Shown here piece after piece: positions 44,264-51,529 of a stretch of DNA of 64,000 nt. Positions within the stretch are counted from its first letter, which is position 1. Each line of letters opens with the position of its first letter. The translations under genes were made by a program, and so were the position numbers. Below the pieces are notes generated by a model. The model worked only from the letters and a program-made list of their open reading frames with translations, searched no databases and was not told the DNA's origin. This stretch comes from Bdellovibrionales bacterium (GTDB lineage: Bacteria > Bdellovibrionota > Bdellovibrionia > Bdellovibrionales > JAKFYE01): NCBI GenBank assembly GCA_021731045.1, contig JAKFYE010000009.1, positions 1 through 64,000 of the forward strand, read 5' to 3'.

Positions 44264-44791
44264 ATGTACGCAATTATCAAGACTGGCGGCAAGCAATACC
44301 GTGTTCAAGCTGGTGACACACTTAAAGTAGAAAAATTGGATAAAAAACTCGGATCGACATTCGATATTACCGACGTTTTATTTGTAGACGGAGTTTTTGG
44401 AGAGCCAACAGTAAAAGATGCGAAAGTATCTGTTGTTGTGACTCAACAAGCGAAAGATGCAAAAGTTCTCGTGTTTAAAAAGAAACGTCGTAAAGGATAC
44501 CGCAAAACTCGCGGTCATCGCCAATTGTTCACGGAGCTTTTCATTTCAGGCATTACATCACCAAATGGTTCTGTAAAAGCTGAAACAAAAGCGGCCGTTA
44601 TCGACCCAGCTAAAAAAGCCGAACGTGAAGCAGAGTTCAAAGCAAAAATGGATGCTTCTGGTGAAAAACCAAAGAAAAAAGAAGTTAAAAAGAAAGCAGC
44701 CCCTACTCCAAAAAAGAAAACAGCTAAGAAAGCACGTAGCGGAGCTAAAAAAACAGCAGGCAAAAAGAAAACGACAAAAAAAACATCGTAG
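44264..44791 (+). CDS. rplU: 50S ribosomal protein L21 with long lysine-rich tail
   Basis: A 175-residue bL21. The first 103 residues are a standard L21 (MYAIIKTGGKQYRVQAGD start and KKKRRKGYRKTRGHRQ RNA-binding block). The remaining 70 residues are a Lys/Ala/Thr-rich extension (KKKAAPTPKKKTAKKARSG type) resembling histone H1 tails. Usual L21 has 100-105 residues. The ATG at 44264 has AGGAG seven bases upstream. rpmA follows after nine bases, the conserved order. Confidence 0.95.
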   Translation: MYAIIKTGGKQYRVQAGDTLKVEKLDKKLGSTFDITDVLFVDGVFGEPTVKDAKVSVVVTQQAKDAKVLVFKKKRRKGYRKTRGHRQLFTELFISGITSPNGSVKAETKAAVIDPAKKAEREAEFKAKMDASGEKPKKKEVKKKAAPTPKKKTAKKARSGAKKTAGKKKTTKKTS

Positions 44792-44800
44792 GAGTAAGTC

Positions 44801-45073
44801 ATGGCAAGTAAGAAGGCCGGCGGTAGTACCAAGAACGGAAGAGACAGTAATAGTCAGCGCTTAGGTGTAAAAGTTTTCGGAGGCGAAAGCATTCGCTCTG
44901 GTGGGATCATTGTTCGTCAGCGTGGAACAAAGTTTCACATCGGAAAGAACGTACGTCTTGGGCGAGACTTTACAATTTATTCAGTAATTGATGGAAAAGT
45001 TGCTTTTGAGAGACTTGATAAGCAACGTATGAAAGTTTCAGTTTATCCAAATACTGCAGAACAAGCTTCGTAA
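44801..45073 (+). CDS. rpmA: 50S ribosomal protein L27
   Basis: A 90-residue bL27 with the family start [20 protein letters not shown] and the core [19 protein letters not shown]. Its N-terminus reaches the peptidyl transferase centre. AGGAG precedes the ATG. A terminator hairpin follows 30 bases after the stop, so rplU-rpmA can end there. Confidence 0.97.
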   Translation: MASKKAGGSTKNGRDSNSQRLGVKVFGGESIRSGGIIVRQRGTKFHIGKNVRLGRDFTIYSVIDGKVAFERLDKQRMKVSVYPNTAEQAS

Positions 45074-45103
45074 TATCACGAATTGTTGAGCAGATTTAAA
45101 GGG

Positions 45104-45135
45104 AAGGGCGCTGAAGTTGAGGCGCCCTTTTTATT
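45104..45135 (+). terminator. Terminator between rpmA and obgE, abutting the obgE start
   Basis: AAGGGCGC (45104-45111) pairs with GCGCCCTT (45122-45129), followed by TTTTATTT. The obgE ATG comes directly after the T run, at 45137. This could be a partial terminator setting the ratio of ribosomal protein to ObgE expression, and it leaves no room for an obgE Shine-Dalgarno. Confidence 0.75.
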
Positions 45136-45136
45136 T

Positions 45137-46159
45137 ATGAAGTTTATAGATGAGATTCAAATTACGATAAAATCCGGAAAAGGTGGCCCAGGGGCCAAAA
45201 GTTTTCGTCGCGAAAAATTTGTCCCACGAGGTGGGCCCGATGGCGGTGATGGCGGAAAAGGCGGCGACGTTATTTTCAGGGCGAATCCGCGATTGTTATC
45301 TCTATTAGATTTACGTACAAAAAGTATTTTCAAAGCCGATGATGGCGCTCCAGGTGGGCCCCAACATTCTTCGGGCCTAAATGGTGCGGACATGGTTTTA
45401 GATGTTCCGCCTGGAACAATCATTATGACTCAAAATGGTGAAGTTCTTGCGGACCTAACAGAACCAGGAGTCGAATTGGTTTTCTTAAAGGGTGGCCGCG
45501 GAGGCAAGGGTAATGCTTTTTTTAAAACGAGTGTGAACCAGGCCCCTACGCATTTTCAGCCAGGAGAAGCCGGTGAGTCTCGCGATATTCGCCTCGAGTT
45601 AAAACTTTTAGCCAACGTGGGTATTATTGGCTTTCCGAATGCGGGTAAATCTACTCTCATTTCAAGAATCTCCGCCGCGCGCCCCAAAATTGCTGATTAT
45701 CCTTTTACAACGTTAGTTCCCAATTTAGGCGTTGTACGAATTGATTCTGAGCGCACACTCGTTGTTGCAGATATTCCGGGGCTTATTCCCGGCGCCCATA
45801 AAGGCGAGGGTTTAGGAATCAAATTTTTAAAGCACGTGGAGCGCACGAGCTGCTTTATTCATTTAATTGATGTTTCTGGCGTTTCGGGTCGAGATCCACT
45901 AGACGACTACCGCGCAATTAATGCAGAATTAAAAGAGTATGACAGCCTTTATAATGAAGAAGGGGAGACTCCGCTGAGCTTAAGAAAGCAAGTGGTCGTT
46001 CTAAATAAAATCGATTCTTTAGCCGACGCCGACCTTCACGACGTTGTCGCGCGATTTAAAAAACAAGGAATAGAAACACTGCAAACGTCCTCGGCGACCG
46101 GCCAAGGGATTCAAGAGTTACTCTACAAAATAGGAGAAATGGTTCTTGGACAAAACTGA
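45137..46159 (+). CDS. obgE: GTPase ObgE/CgtA
   Basis: A 340-residue essential GTPase of 50S ribosome assembly and stringent response. The glycine-rich Obg fold covers residues 1-158 (GPGAKSFRREKFVPRGGPDG), with the G1 loop GFPNAGKS at 165-172, DIPGLIPGAHKG as G3, and NKID as G4. No OCT domain follows, as in many proteobacteria. The ATG at 45137 gives the normal MKFIDEI start but has no Shine-Dalgarno. The nadD-rsfS start overlaps the end by 14 bases. Confidence 0.95.
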   Translation: MKFIDEIQITIKSGKGGPGAKSFRREKFVPRGGPDGGDGGKGGDVIFRANPRLLSLLDLRTKSIFKADDGAPGGPQHSSGLNGADMVLDVPPGTIIMTQNGEVLADLTEPGVELVFLKGGRGGKGNAFFKTSVNQAPTHFQPGEAGESRDIRLELKLLANVGIIGFPNAGKSTLISRISAARPKIADYPFTTLVPNLGVVRIDSERTLVVADIPGLIPGAHKGEGLGIKFLKHVERTSCFIHLIDVSGVSGRDPLDDYRAINAELKEYDSLYNEEGETPLSLRKQVVVLNKIDSLADADLHDVVARFKKQGIETLQTSSATGQGIQELLYKIGEMVLGQN

Positions 46160-47198
46160 ACGCATTGGTATTTTTGGTGGAACATTTAATCCCCTTCATG
46201 TCGGCCATCTTAATAGTATGGTGACGGTTGCAAAAAAAGTAGGCCTACAAAAAATCGTGGCCGTGCCAACATTTCAAAATCCGATCAAAGAACCCATTGA
46301 AGGGCCCAGTGCCGAACAACGGCTCGAAATGGTTAAAGCGGGCGTTCAAGATTATGACGGACTTATTGTGGTCGATGGTCAAGAGGTCGCACGCGGCGGC
46401 GCGAGCTACACGGTTGAAACAATTAAAGCTTACGCCAAAAATTATCAGCCCGATGATTTATTTTTCATCGTTGGCGTCGATGTATTTTACAGCATGGATC
46501 AATGGAAAGACCTCGATAAAATTCTTTCGATGGTCAACTTAGTTGTAACCTCACGATCAGGAAATCAATTTCCGTTTACCGTAGAAGACTTTCCCTCACA
46601 AATTCGCGCCATGGTAGAAGACTTTGATAAAAAAGTGGCCTTCTTGTCTTCTGGCCGATTTATTCATTTTGTACGTCTTGAAGACATCGATGTTTCGGCC
46701 ACCGAAGTTCGTAAAAAAATTCGCAATGGACAAAGCGTCGCGAAATACTTAACGGTTCCGGTCGAAGAGTTCATTAAAGAGCACGGTCTCTACAAACCAC
46801 TCGATGTTCGTATCGCAGACTTTGAAGAGTTCACAAAATTTTGCGCCGGAATTTTGTACGACAAAAAAGGAATCAACATTCGCGGATTTGACGTTCGCGA
46901 TATCGAAGCTCCTTCAGAATTTATGTTGATCGCATCGGGTACAAGTTCGCGGCACGCCTCATCCATGGGCGAAAACATTATTAAAGCCGTAAAAGAAAAC
47001 TTTGGTGTTTTACCCTTAAACATCGAAGGGTTAAAAGAAGGCCGTTGGGTCGCGGTCGATTACGGCTCGTTAATGGTTCATATTTTTTATGACTACGTTC
47101 GTAACGAATATCGTCTCGAAGAACTATGGCGTCACGGTCGCGACCTCATGCTACGCGATCCCTCCTTGCCCACAACACCCCCAAAAGAGAACACCTAG
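46146..47198 (+). CDS. Fusion: nicotinate-nucleotide adenylyltransferase (NadD) + ribosome silencing factor (RsfS)
   Basis: A 350-residue two-domain protein. Residues 1-215 are NadD: GGTFNPLHVGH (10-21) and the SATEVRKKI motif (184-192), making deamido-NAD from nicotinate mononucleotide. Residues 222-335 are RsfS (DUF143): SSRHASSMGENI and WVAVDYGSLMVHIFYDYVRN, which blocks joining of ribosomal subunits by binding L14. The two genes are normally separate neighbours; here they are one open frame without stop between them. It starts at TTG (46146) inside obgE, with GGAG upstream. Both active or binding regions look intact. Confidence 0.92.
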   Translation: MDKTERIGIFGGTFNPLHVGHLNSMVTVAKKVGLQKIVAVPTFQNPIKEPIEGPSAEQRLEMVKAGVQDYDGLIVVDGQEVARGGASYTVETIKAYAKNYQPDDLFFIVGVDVFYSMDQWKDLDKILSMVNLVVTSRSGNQFPFTVEDFPSQIRAMVEDFDKKVAFLSSGRFIHFVRLEDIDVSATEVRKKIRNGQSVAKYLTVPVEEFIKEHGLYKPLDVRIADFEEFTKFCAGILYDKKGINIRGFDVRDIEAPSEFMLIASGTSSRHASSMGENIIKAVKENFGVLPLNIEGLKEGRWVAVDYGSLMVHIFYDYVRNEYRLEELWRHGRDLMLRDPSLPTTPPKENT

Positions 47199-47250
47199 TT
47201 TCTATTGAAGCCTTAAAGTTTCGTTAAAAGTTTGGCGGGCATTTCAGCCA

Positions 47251-47269
47251 CCCATGAGTGTTTTTGATT
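47251..47269 (+). repeat. Direct repeat copy 1 (upstream of the AgmX-like gene)
   Basis: CCCATGAGTGTTTTTGATT occurs here and again at 47933-47951, in the same orientation. Both copies are preceded by CAGC and a few bases. They lie 53 and 113 bases before the starts of the two secreted-protein genes of this insertion. They may be a shared upstream control site or the trace of a duplication. Confidence 0.7.
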
Positions 47270-47322
47270 AGCTTGATGGACAGGCTGTTCTTCGATCTGG
47301 TACTTGTACTACGAGGTAAAAA

Positions 47323-47691
47323 ATGAAAAATCTAATTATAGTGATCTGTGCGTTGTTATTTGGATTTAATGCGTGGGCTATTAAGCTCACAAGAATAGAG
47401 AGAGAATCTAAAGTAAACAAAGTCGTCACAAAAAACTTCAATGAAATTAAAAATTGCTATGAAAAACGATTAGATGAAGGCCTTAAAGGAAAAGCTGAGG
47501 TCAATATTTCGTGGCAAATAGATGATAAAGGCCTTTCCAAAGATTTTAAGCGAAGTACCGTCAAACCTGGTGATGAGAAGCTCTACAAATGTCTCATCAA
47601 AAAAATTGGGATCTTCAAATTTGAAGCTGCGCCTGCCGGACAAAGCTTTGAGATTGAAGAGTACCCTTTTGTTATATCCTCTGAACAATAG
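47323..47691 (+). CDS. Secreted AgmX/PglI C-terminal-domain-like protein
   Basis: A 122-residue protein with a signal peptide (ending near FNAWA). The mature part resembles the C-terminal TonB-like domain of AgmX/PglI gliding proteins: an initial helix IKNCYEKRLDEGLKGKAEV, then beta strands, a second cysteine in KCLIKKIG, and a final strand EEYPFVI. The two cysteines may form a disulfide bond. It is found free here, without the membrane and FHA parts of AgmX. ACGAGG precedes the ATG. It lies in the insertion between rsfS and rlmH. Confidence 0.7.
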   Translation: MKNLIIVICALLFGFNAWAIKLTRIERESKVNKVVTKNFNEIKNCYEKRLDEGLKGKAEVNISWQIDDKGLSKDFKRSTVKPGDEKLYKCLIKKIGIFKFEAAPAGQSFEIEEYPFVISSEQ

Positions 47692-47695
47692 CACT

Positions 47696-47820
47696 AGGGT
47701 CTGTTGAAAAAGGCCCATCTTCCTCATCAGCGCTGTCGTCAGTCACTCTGGCGTACAGTAAGTACACCGCCGCTCCCTCCTCGGCACATCTGAGGAATCT
47801 GAACCTTTTTGAACAGCCCT
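47696..47820. repeat. About 30-bp imperfect inverted repeat after the AgmX-like gene, with nested hairpin
   Basis: Left arm 47696-47726 and right arm 47791-47820 pair imperfectly, for example CTGTTGAAAAAGG against CCTTTTTGAACAG and TTCCTCA against TGAGGAA. The left arm starts four bases after the stop codon. The spacer holds an inner dyad around GGCGTAC-AGTAA-GTAC and the words GCTCCCTCCTCGG. It is probably a long terminator-like element of the same kind as at 22286 and 43973. Confidence 0.75.
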
Positions 47821-47872
47821 CATTTTACTGTCGTGGGTTCTTCAAAAGGCCCACTAGCTTTTAACTTAAGGG

Positions 47873-47905
47873 AAAAAATATCGAGCCAATCAGAAGATTG
47901 GCTCG
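47873..47905 (-). terminator. Orphan terminator hairpin on the minus strand
   Basis: A perfect stem CGAGCCAATC/GATTGGCTCG with a four-base loop, followed on the minus strand by ATA and six T. No minus-strand gene ends here. A near copy in the opposite orientation ends the next gene (49177). The region 47692-48064 otherwise contains only the long inverted repeat and the direct repeat at 47933. Confidence 0.65.
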
Positions 47906-47932
47906 CACTCGCGACAACACTTTAGCAGCTAT

Positions 47933-47951
47933 CCCATGAGTGTTTTTGATT
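47933..47951 (+). repeat. Direct repeat copy 2 (upstream of the EEP-family gene)
   Basis: Second copy of CCCATGAGTGTTTTTGATT, identical over 19 bases to 47251-47269. It lies before the next secreted-protein gene in the same orientation. Confidence 0.7.
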
Positions 47952-48064
47952 GATTTTTTGTTCAAAACCCGAAGGCCGAAAACGAATGAAATTTTTGGCA
48001 TACACATTGAACACTGATTACTCAATAGTTGTAGGTCTCGAGTTTTCGGAATTTAGGAGGACGC

Positions 48065-49153
48065 GTGAAGCGCTTTAACAGCATAATGATTATTTTTTTG
48101 ACAGTATTTGCTCTGAGTTCGTTCGCACAGACTTCTCGCTTTATTCAACCCACTATCTCGAGTCCACACTCAATTTCTGTTTTGACTTTTAATGCATGGG
48201 ACGTTGAACTTCTCGGAGGGCTTGTTTCTCCTTCACGACATATTAGTGAGCGTTTTCAAATTATCCCAAACAAAATTGCGGAGATAGGTCCCGATATCAT
48301 TGTTTTTCAAGAGGTATGGAGACAATCTAGGGCAGATCAATTAATAAAACGTTTCCAGCAGCTTGGGTATCCTTATTCCGTTTATCGAGCTGGGCCCGGA
48401 AATAGCATTTTAGGTTTTGGCAATGGTCTTCTTATTATCTCCGTTTACCCTTTAGATAAGCCTGAAGTTATAAGTTTTAAATCCCATACTCGAACGGATG
48501 AGAGCAAATTACTTGTTTACAAGGGCGCAATAAAGACGAAGGTCATTTTTTCTAACATCATTTCTATTGATCTTTATGCGGCTCATTTAGGAGCTTTTAC
48601 AACCGTTGCAGCAAATGGTCAGACCCCGAATGCTAATAATCCACCCGACCATTTTATAAGCGCCCATATGAACGCAAAGGCCGACCAAGCTCAAGAACTT
48701 GCAGAGTTTATCGCTCGTACACGATCATCACCTAATATGCTTTTAGCAGCAGATCTCAATACTCATCCTTATCAGTTTATAAATGGTAAATATGACGAAG
48801 CAAAATACTCATTTGAATACGCGCTATTAACATGCAAAGAGCAAATCGTGGGCTGTGTAGGCTTAACGGATTCATATCTTACAGCTAACCCTGAAAAAGC
48901 ATCGACAGGTTTCACCTTTGATACTGTTAAAAATATTTACGCGAAATCTAGTCCTTACTTCTCAGCCGAACCACCAGGCCGTATTGATTACATATTTTAC
49001 TCTGGCCCAAATTTGCAATTAGCTCATTCGCAATTAACATTTAATAGTTCTTTGATAGACGCCGCTATCAAAACTGAGCAAGTTGGCAGATCTACCCCTC
49101 TAATGATGAGTGACCATTATGGTGTGCTTAGCATTTATAGAATAACCAACTAG
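48065..49153 (+). CDS. Secreted endonuclease/exonuclease/phosphatase-family protein (sphingomyelinase-like)
   Basis: A 362-residue exported protein with a signal peptide ending at SSFAQ. The DNase I-like fold is visible: TFNAWD at the start, metal-binding glutamate in VFQEVWRQ, AADLNTHPY in the middle and the final SDHYGVLS with the catalytic histidine. Bacterial neutral sphingomyelinases and phospholipases share this fold and the export signal, as do some nucleases, so the substrate (lipid head group, phosphoinositide or nucleic acid) is open. It starts at GTG with GGAGG upstream and ends in a clear terminator. It lies in the insertion between rsfS and rlmH. Confidence 0.85.
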   Translation: MKRFNSIMIIFLTVFALSSFAQTSRFIQPTISSPHSISVLTFNAWDVELLGGLVSPSRHISERFQIIPNKIAEIGPDIIVFQEVWRQSRADQLIKRFQQLGYPYSVYRAGPGNSILGFGNGLLIISVYPLDKPEVISFKSHTRTDESKLLVYKGAIKTKVIFSNIISIDLYAAHLGAFTTVAANGQTPNANNPPDHFISAHMNAKADQAQELAEFIARTRSSPNMLLAADLNTHPYQFINGKYDEAKYSFEYALLTCKEQIVGCVGLTDSYLTANPEKASTGFTFDTVKNIYAKSSPYFSAEPPGRIDYIFYSGPNLQLAHSQLTFNSSLIDAAIKTEQVGRSTPLMMSDHYGVLSIYRITN

Positions 49154-49176
49154 AAAACATAAAAAGTATACATATC

Positions 49177-49213
49177 ATATCGAGCCAATCGGAAGATTGC
49201 CTCGATATTTTTG
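49177..49213 (+). terminator. Terminator of the EEP-family gene
   Basis: ATATCGAG-C-CAATC pairs with GATTG-C-CTCGATAT around GGAA with one C-C mismatch, followed by TTTT. It is the opposite-orientation near copy of the hairpin at 47873-47905. Confidence 0.85.
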
Positions 49214-49263
49214 GTCGAAGGCTTGCGCTTTTCAAGCCATTTCACGTGGCCACTCTAACAATG

Positions 49264-49297
49264 TAGCACTTCACCTATATGAAATGGTGACGTGCTA
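49264..49297. repeat. Hairpin-forming inverted repeat in the gap before rlmH
   Basis: TAGCACTTCACC (49264-49275) pairs with GGTGACGTGCTA (49286-49297) at 11 of 12 positions around a ten-base loop. No T run follows on either side, so it is not an obvious terminator; it could be a binding site, RNA structure or repeat remnant. Nothing else is seen in 49214-49404. Confidence 0.5.
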
Positions 49298-49404
49298 GAA
49301 GGTATCGAACTTTTGGCGAAAGAGTGAGGTTCATCAGAAATTAAATATGATACTTGGGCGGTCGACGCTGGACTCTAAGTGAAATTCGGATTTTACTAAG
49401 GGTT

Positions 49405-49875
49405 ATGAATATTCGGTTGATTTCGGTTGCGAGTCATAAACAAGAGTGGTCGGATCTAGCGGCAGAAGTTTATTCTGAAAAAATAAATCATTATATTCCA
49501 TTTAAAGAAACGATCTTAAAAAGTAAAAAGCTTGAAAGAGACGAAAGCGCAAAAAAAGTGGAGTTGGAATCTCAACAGATTTTGCAAAATATCCAGTCGA
49601 ATGAATTTGTGATTCTGTGTGATGAAAAAGGCAAAACATTCAGTTCAATTGAGTTTAGTAAAAAACTTGTCACGACTTTTGAATCAGGTAAGCGCAGTGT
49701 CGTATTTATTATTGGCGGCGCGTTTGGGGTGAGTGCCGATTTGAAAAAACGCGCAGATCTTACGCTTTGTCTTTCGTCTATGACGATGAACCATTTAGTT
49801 GCTCGAATTCAACTTTTGGAGCAAATTTATAGAGGCATTATGATTTGGAAAGGCAAGCCCTACCATAACGAATAA
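49405..49875 (+). CDS. rlmH: 23S rRNA pseudouridine-1915 N3-methyltransferase RlmH
   Basis: A 156-residue SPOUT methyltransferase acting on the assembled ribosome. The SAM-binding knot is seen in VFIIGGAFGVS and the C-terminal LLEQIYRGIMIWKGKPYH. The ATG at 49405 gives the typical length (155-159) and has AAGGG upstream; a longer in-frame start at 49354 is unlikely. In many bacteria it directly follows rsfS; here the two are separated by 2.2 kb. gpmI follows after nine bases. Confidence 0.92.
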   Translation: MNIRLISVASHKQEWSDLAAEVYSEKINHYIPFKETILKSKKLERDESAKKVELESQQILQNIQSNEFVILCDEKGKTFSSIEFSKKLVTTFESGKRSVVFIIGGAFGVSADLKKRADLTLCLSSMTMNHLVARIQLLEQIYRGIMIWKGKPYHNE

Positions 49876-49884
49876 AGGACCTTA

Positions 49885-51396
49885 ATGAACAAACGTGCGC
49901 TCTTAATAATTTTAGATGGATTTGGACATTCTGAAGTCAAAGAACACAATGCCATTTATCAAGCGCATCCTAAAAACTGGGAAAGCTTTTTAAAAAAATA
50001 TCCGCACTCTCTTTTAGAAACCTCAGGTACCGCTGTTGGATTGCCAGAAGGAATTATGGGAAACTCTGAGGTTGGTCATTTGAGTATTGGTTCGGGCCGA
50101 GTGATTCAGCAAGAGTTCACGCGCATTTCTGAGTTTTCAAAAACAAAAGGCTTCGAATCCTTACCTGATGTAAAGCGCGCGATGAGTGCAAAAGAAGGGC
50201 AGCTGCATTTTATCGGCCTGGTGTCAGATGGTGGCGTACATTCGGATTTGGATCATTTGTTTGGTCTTATCGATGCGGCTATTCGTGAAAAAGTAAAAAC
50301 GAACGTCTGTATTCACGTTATAACGGACGGTCGCGATACGCCTCCGCAAAGTGGCGCAGGCTATATTAAAAAACTCGAGGCCAAAATTGCAGGTCATTCT
50401 AATTTTAAAATTGCGACAGTAATCGGACGTTTTTGGGCAATGGATCGTGATAAGCGATGGGATCGAGTTGAAAAAGCTTATCAAGCACTAACGCAATCTC
50501 AAACCCCGTGTTTTATTTCGGCGAGCGAAGCCATTAACGAAGCTTACCAAAAAACTGAAACCGATGAGTTTATTGAGCCTCGACAAACATGCAAGACCGG
50601 ACGAATTGGCCCGAAAGACCACGTCATCTTTTTTAATTTCAGAGCAGATCGTGCGCGCGAGATTTCTGAAGCTTTTGCGCTTCCAACATTTAAAGAGTTT
50701 GCGACTCCGATAAAAGTTCAGGCGAAAAACTGGATTTGCTTTACGCAGTATCAAAAAGATTATCCTTTTCCGATTCTTTTTGAAAAACTGTATTACAAAA
50801 ATCTCTTAGGCGAAGTCGTCGCCCGCAATGGTGGCAAACAACTTCGCGTCGCCGAAACCGAAAAATACGCGCACGTCACATATTTTTTTAACGGTGGCGA
50901 AGAGAAAGCTTTCGAAGGCGAAGATCGCGTTTTAGTTCCGTCTCCTCGAGATGTCGCAACATATGATTTAAAACCCGAGATGAGCGCGTTTGCCGTAAAA
51001 GATAAAGTTCTTGAAGGCCTAGACAAAGACTACGCGTTGATCGTCGTTAACTTTGCAAACGGTGATATGGTTGGCCACACCGGCATCGAACCCGCCGCTA
51101 TAAAAGCCGTCGAGGCACTCGATAAATGCCTTGGCGAAATCATAGACAAAGCTTTAGCTAAAAACATCGACGTTTTGATCACCGCCGATCACGGAAACTG
51201 CGAAGAGATGATCAGCAGAGAAACCGGCCAACCGTTTACTCAACACACCACCAACCCTGTCCCGTTGGTTTGGATCAGCAAAAGTGCCGCCGGCAAAAAA
51301 CTCAAAAATGGCCGCCTCGCCGACATTGCCCCAACGATTTTAAAAATCTTAGAGCTCGAACAACCCCAAGACATGACCGGCGCCATTTTACTCTAA
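49885..51396 (+). CDS. gpmI: 2,3-bisphosphoglycerate-independent phosphoglycerate mutase
   Basis: A 503-residue manganese enzyme interconverting 3- and 2-phosphoglycerate in glycolysis. The catalytic serine is Ser61 in GNSEVGH. Other metal-site parts are DGFGHS at the start, VSDGGVHS, TDGRDTPP, NGDMVGHTG and ADHGNCE near the end. AAAGGA precedes the ATG. Length is normal. It probably shares a transcript with rlmH and perhaps comF. Confidence 0.96.
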   Translation: MNKRALLIILDGFGHSEVKEHNAIYQAHPKNWESFLKKYPHSLLETSGTAVGLPEGIMGNSEVGHLSIGSGRVIQQEFTRISEFSKTKGFESLPDVKRAMSAKEGQLHFIGLVSDGGVHSDLDHLFGLIDAAIREKVKTNVCIHVITDGRDTPPQSGAGYIKKLEAKIAGHSNFKIATVIGRFWAMDRDKRWDRVEKAYQALTQSQTPCFISASEAINEAYQKTETDEFIEPRQTCKTGRIGPKDHVIFFNFRADRAREISEAFALPTFKEFATPIKVQAKNWICFTQYQKDYPFPILFEKLYYKNLLGEVVARNGGKQLRVAETEKYAHVTYFFNGGEEKAFEGEDRVLVPSPRDVATYDLKPEMSAFAVKDKVLEGLDKDYALIVVNFANGDMVGHTGIEPAAIKAVEALDKCLGEIIDKALAKNIDVLITADHGNCEEMISRETGQPFTQHTTNPVPLVWISKSAAGKKLKNGRLADIAPTILKILELEQPQDMTGAILL

Positions 51397-51529
51397 AGGT
51401 GTAATTTAAAACTTTAATTAGGACGGACGATAGCGAACAAAACGGACTGATCGCCTGTTCTTTAAATCTATTTTTGAATTCGAGAAGACCTTGTGTTTGC
51501 ACTCATTTTTTGGATCGGAGGATTCAAAA

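Noticed and set aside
50224..51026. Antisense frames within gpmI
   Set aside because: Opposite-strand shadows of a clear gpmI gene.
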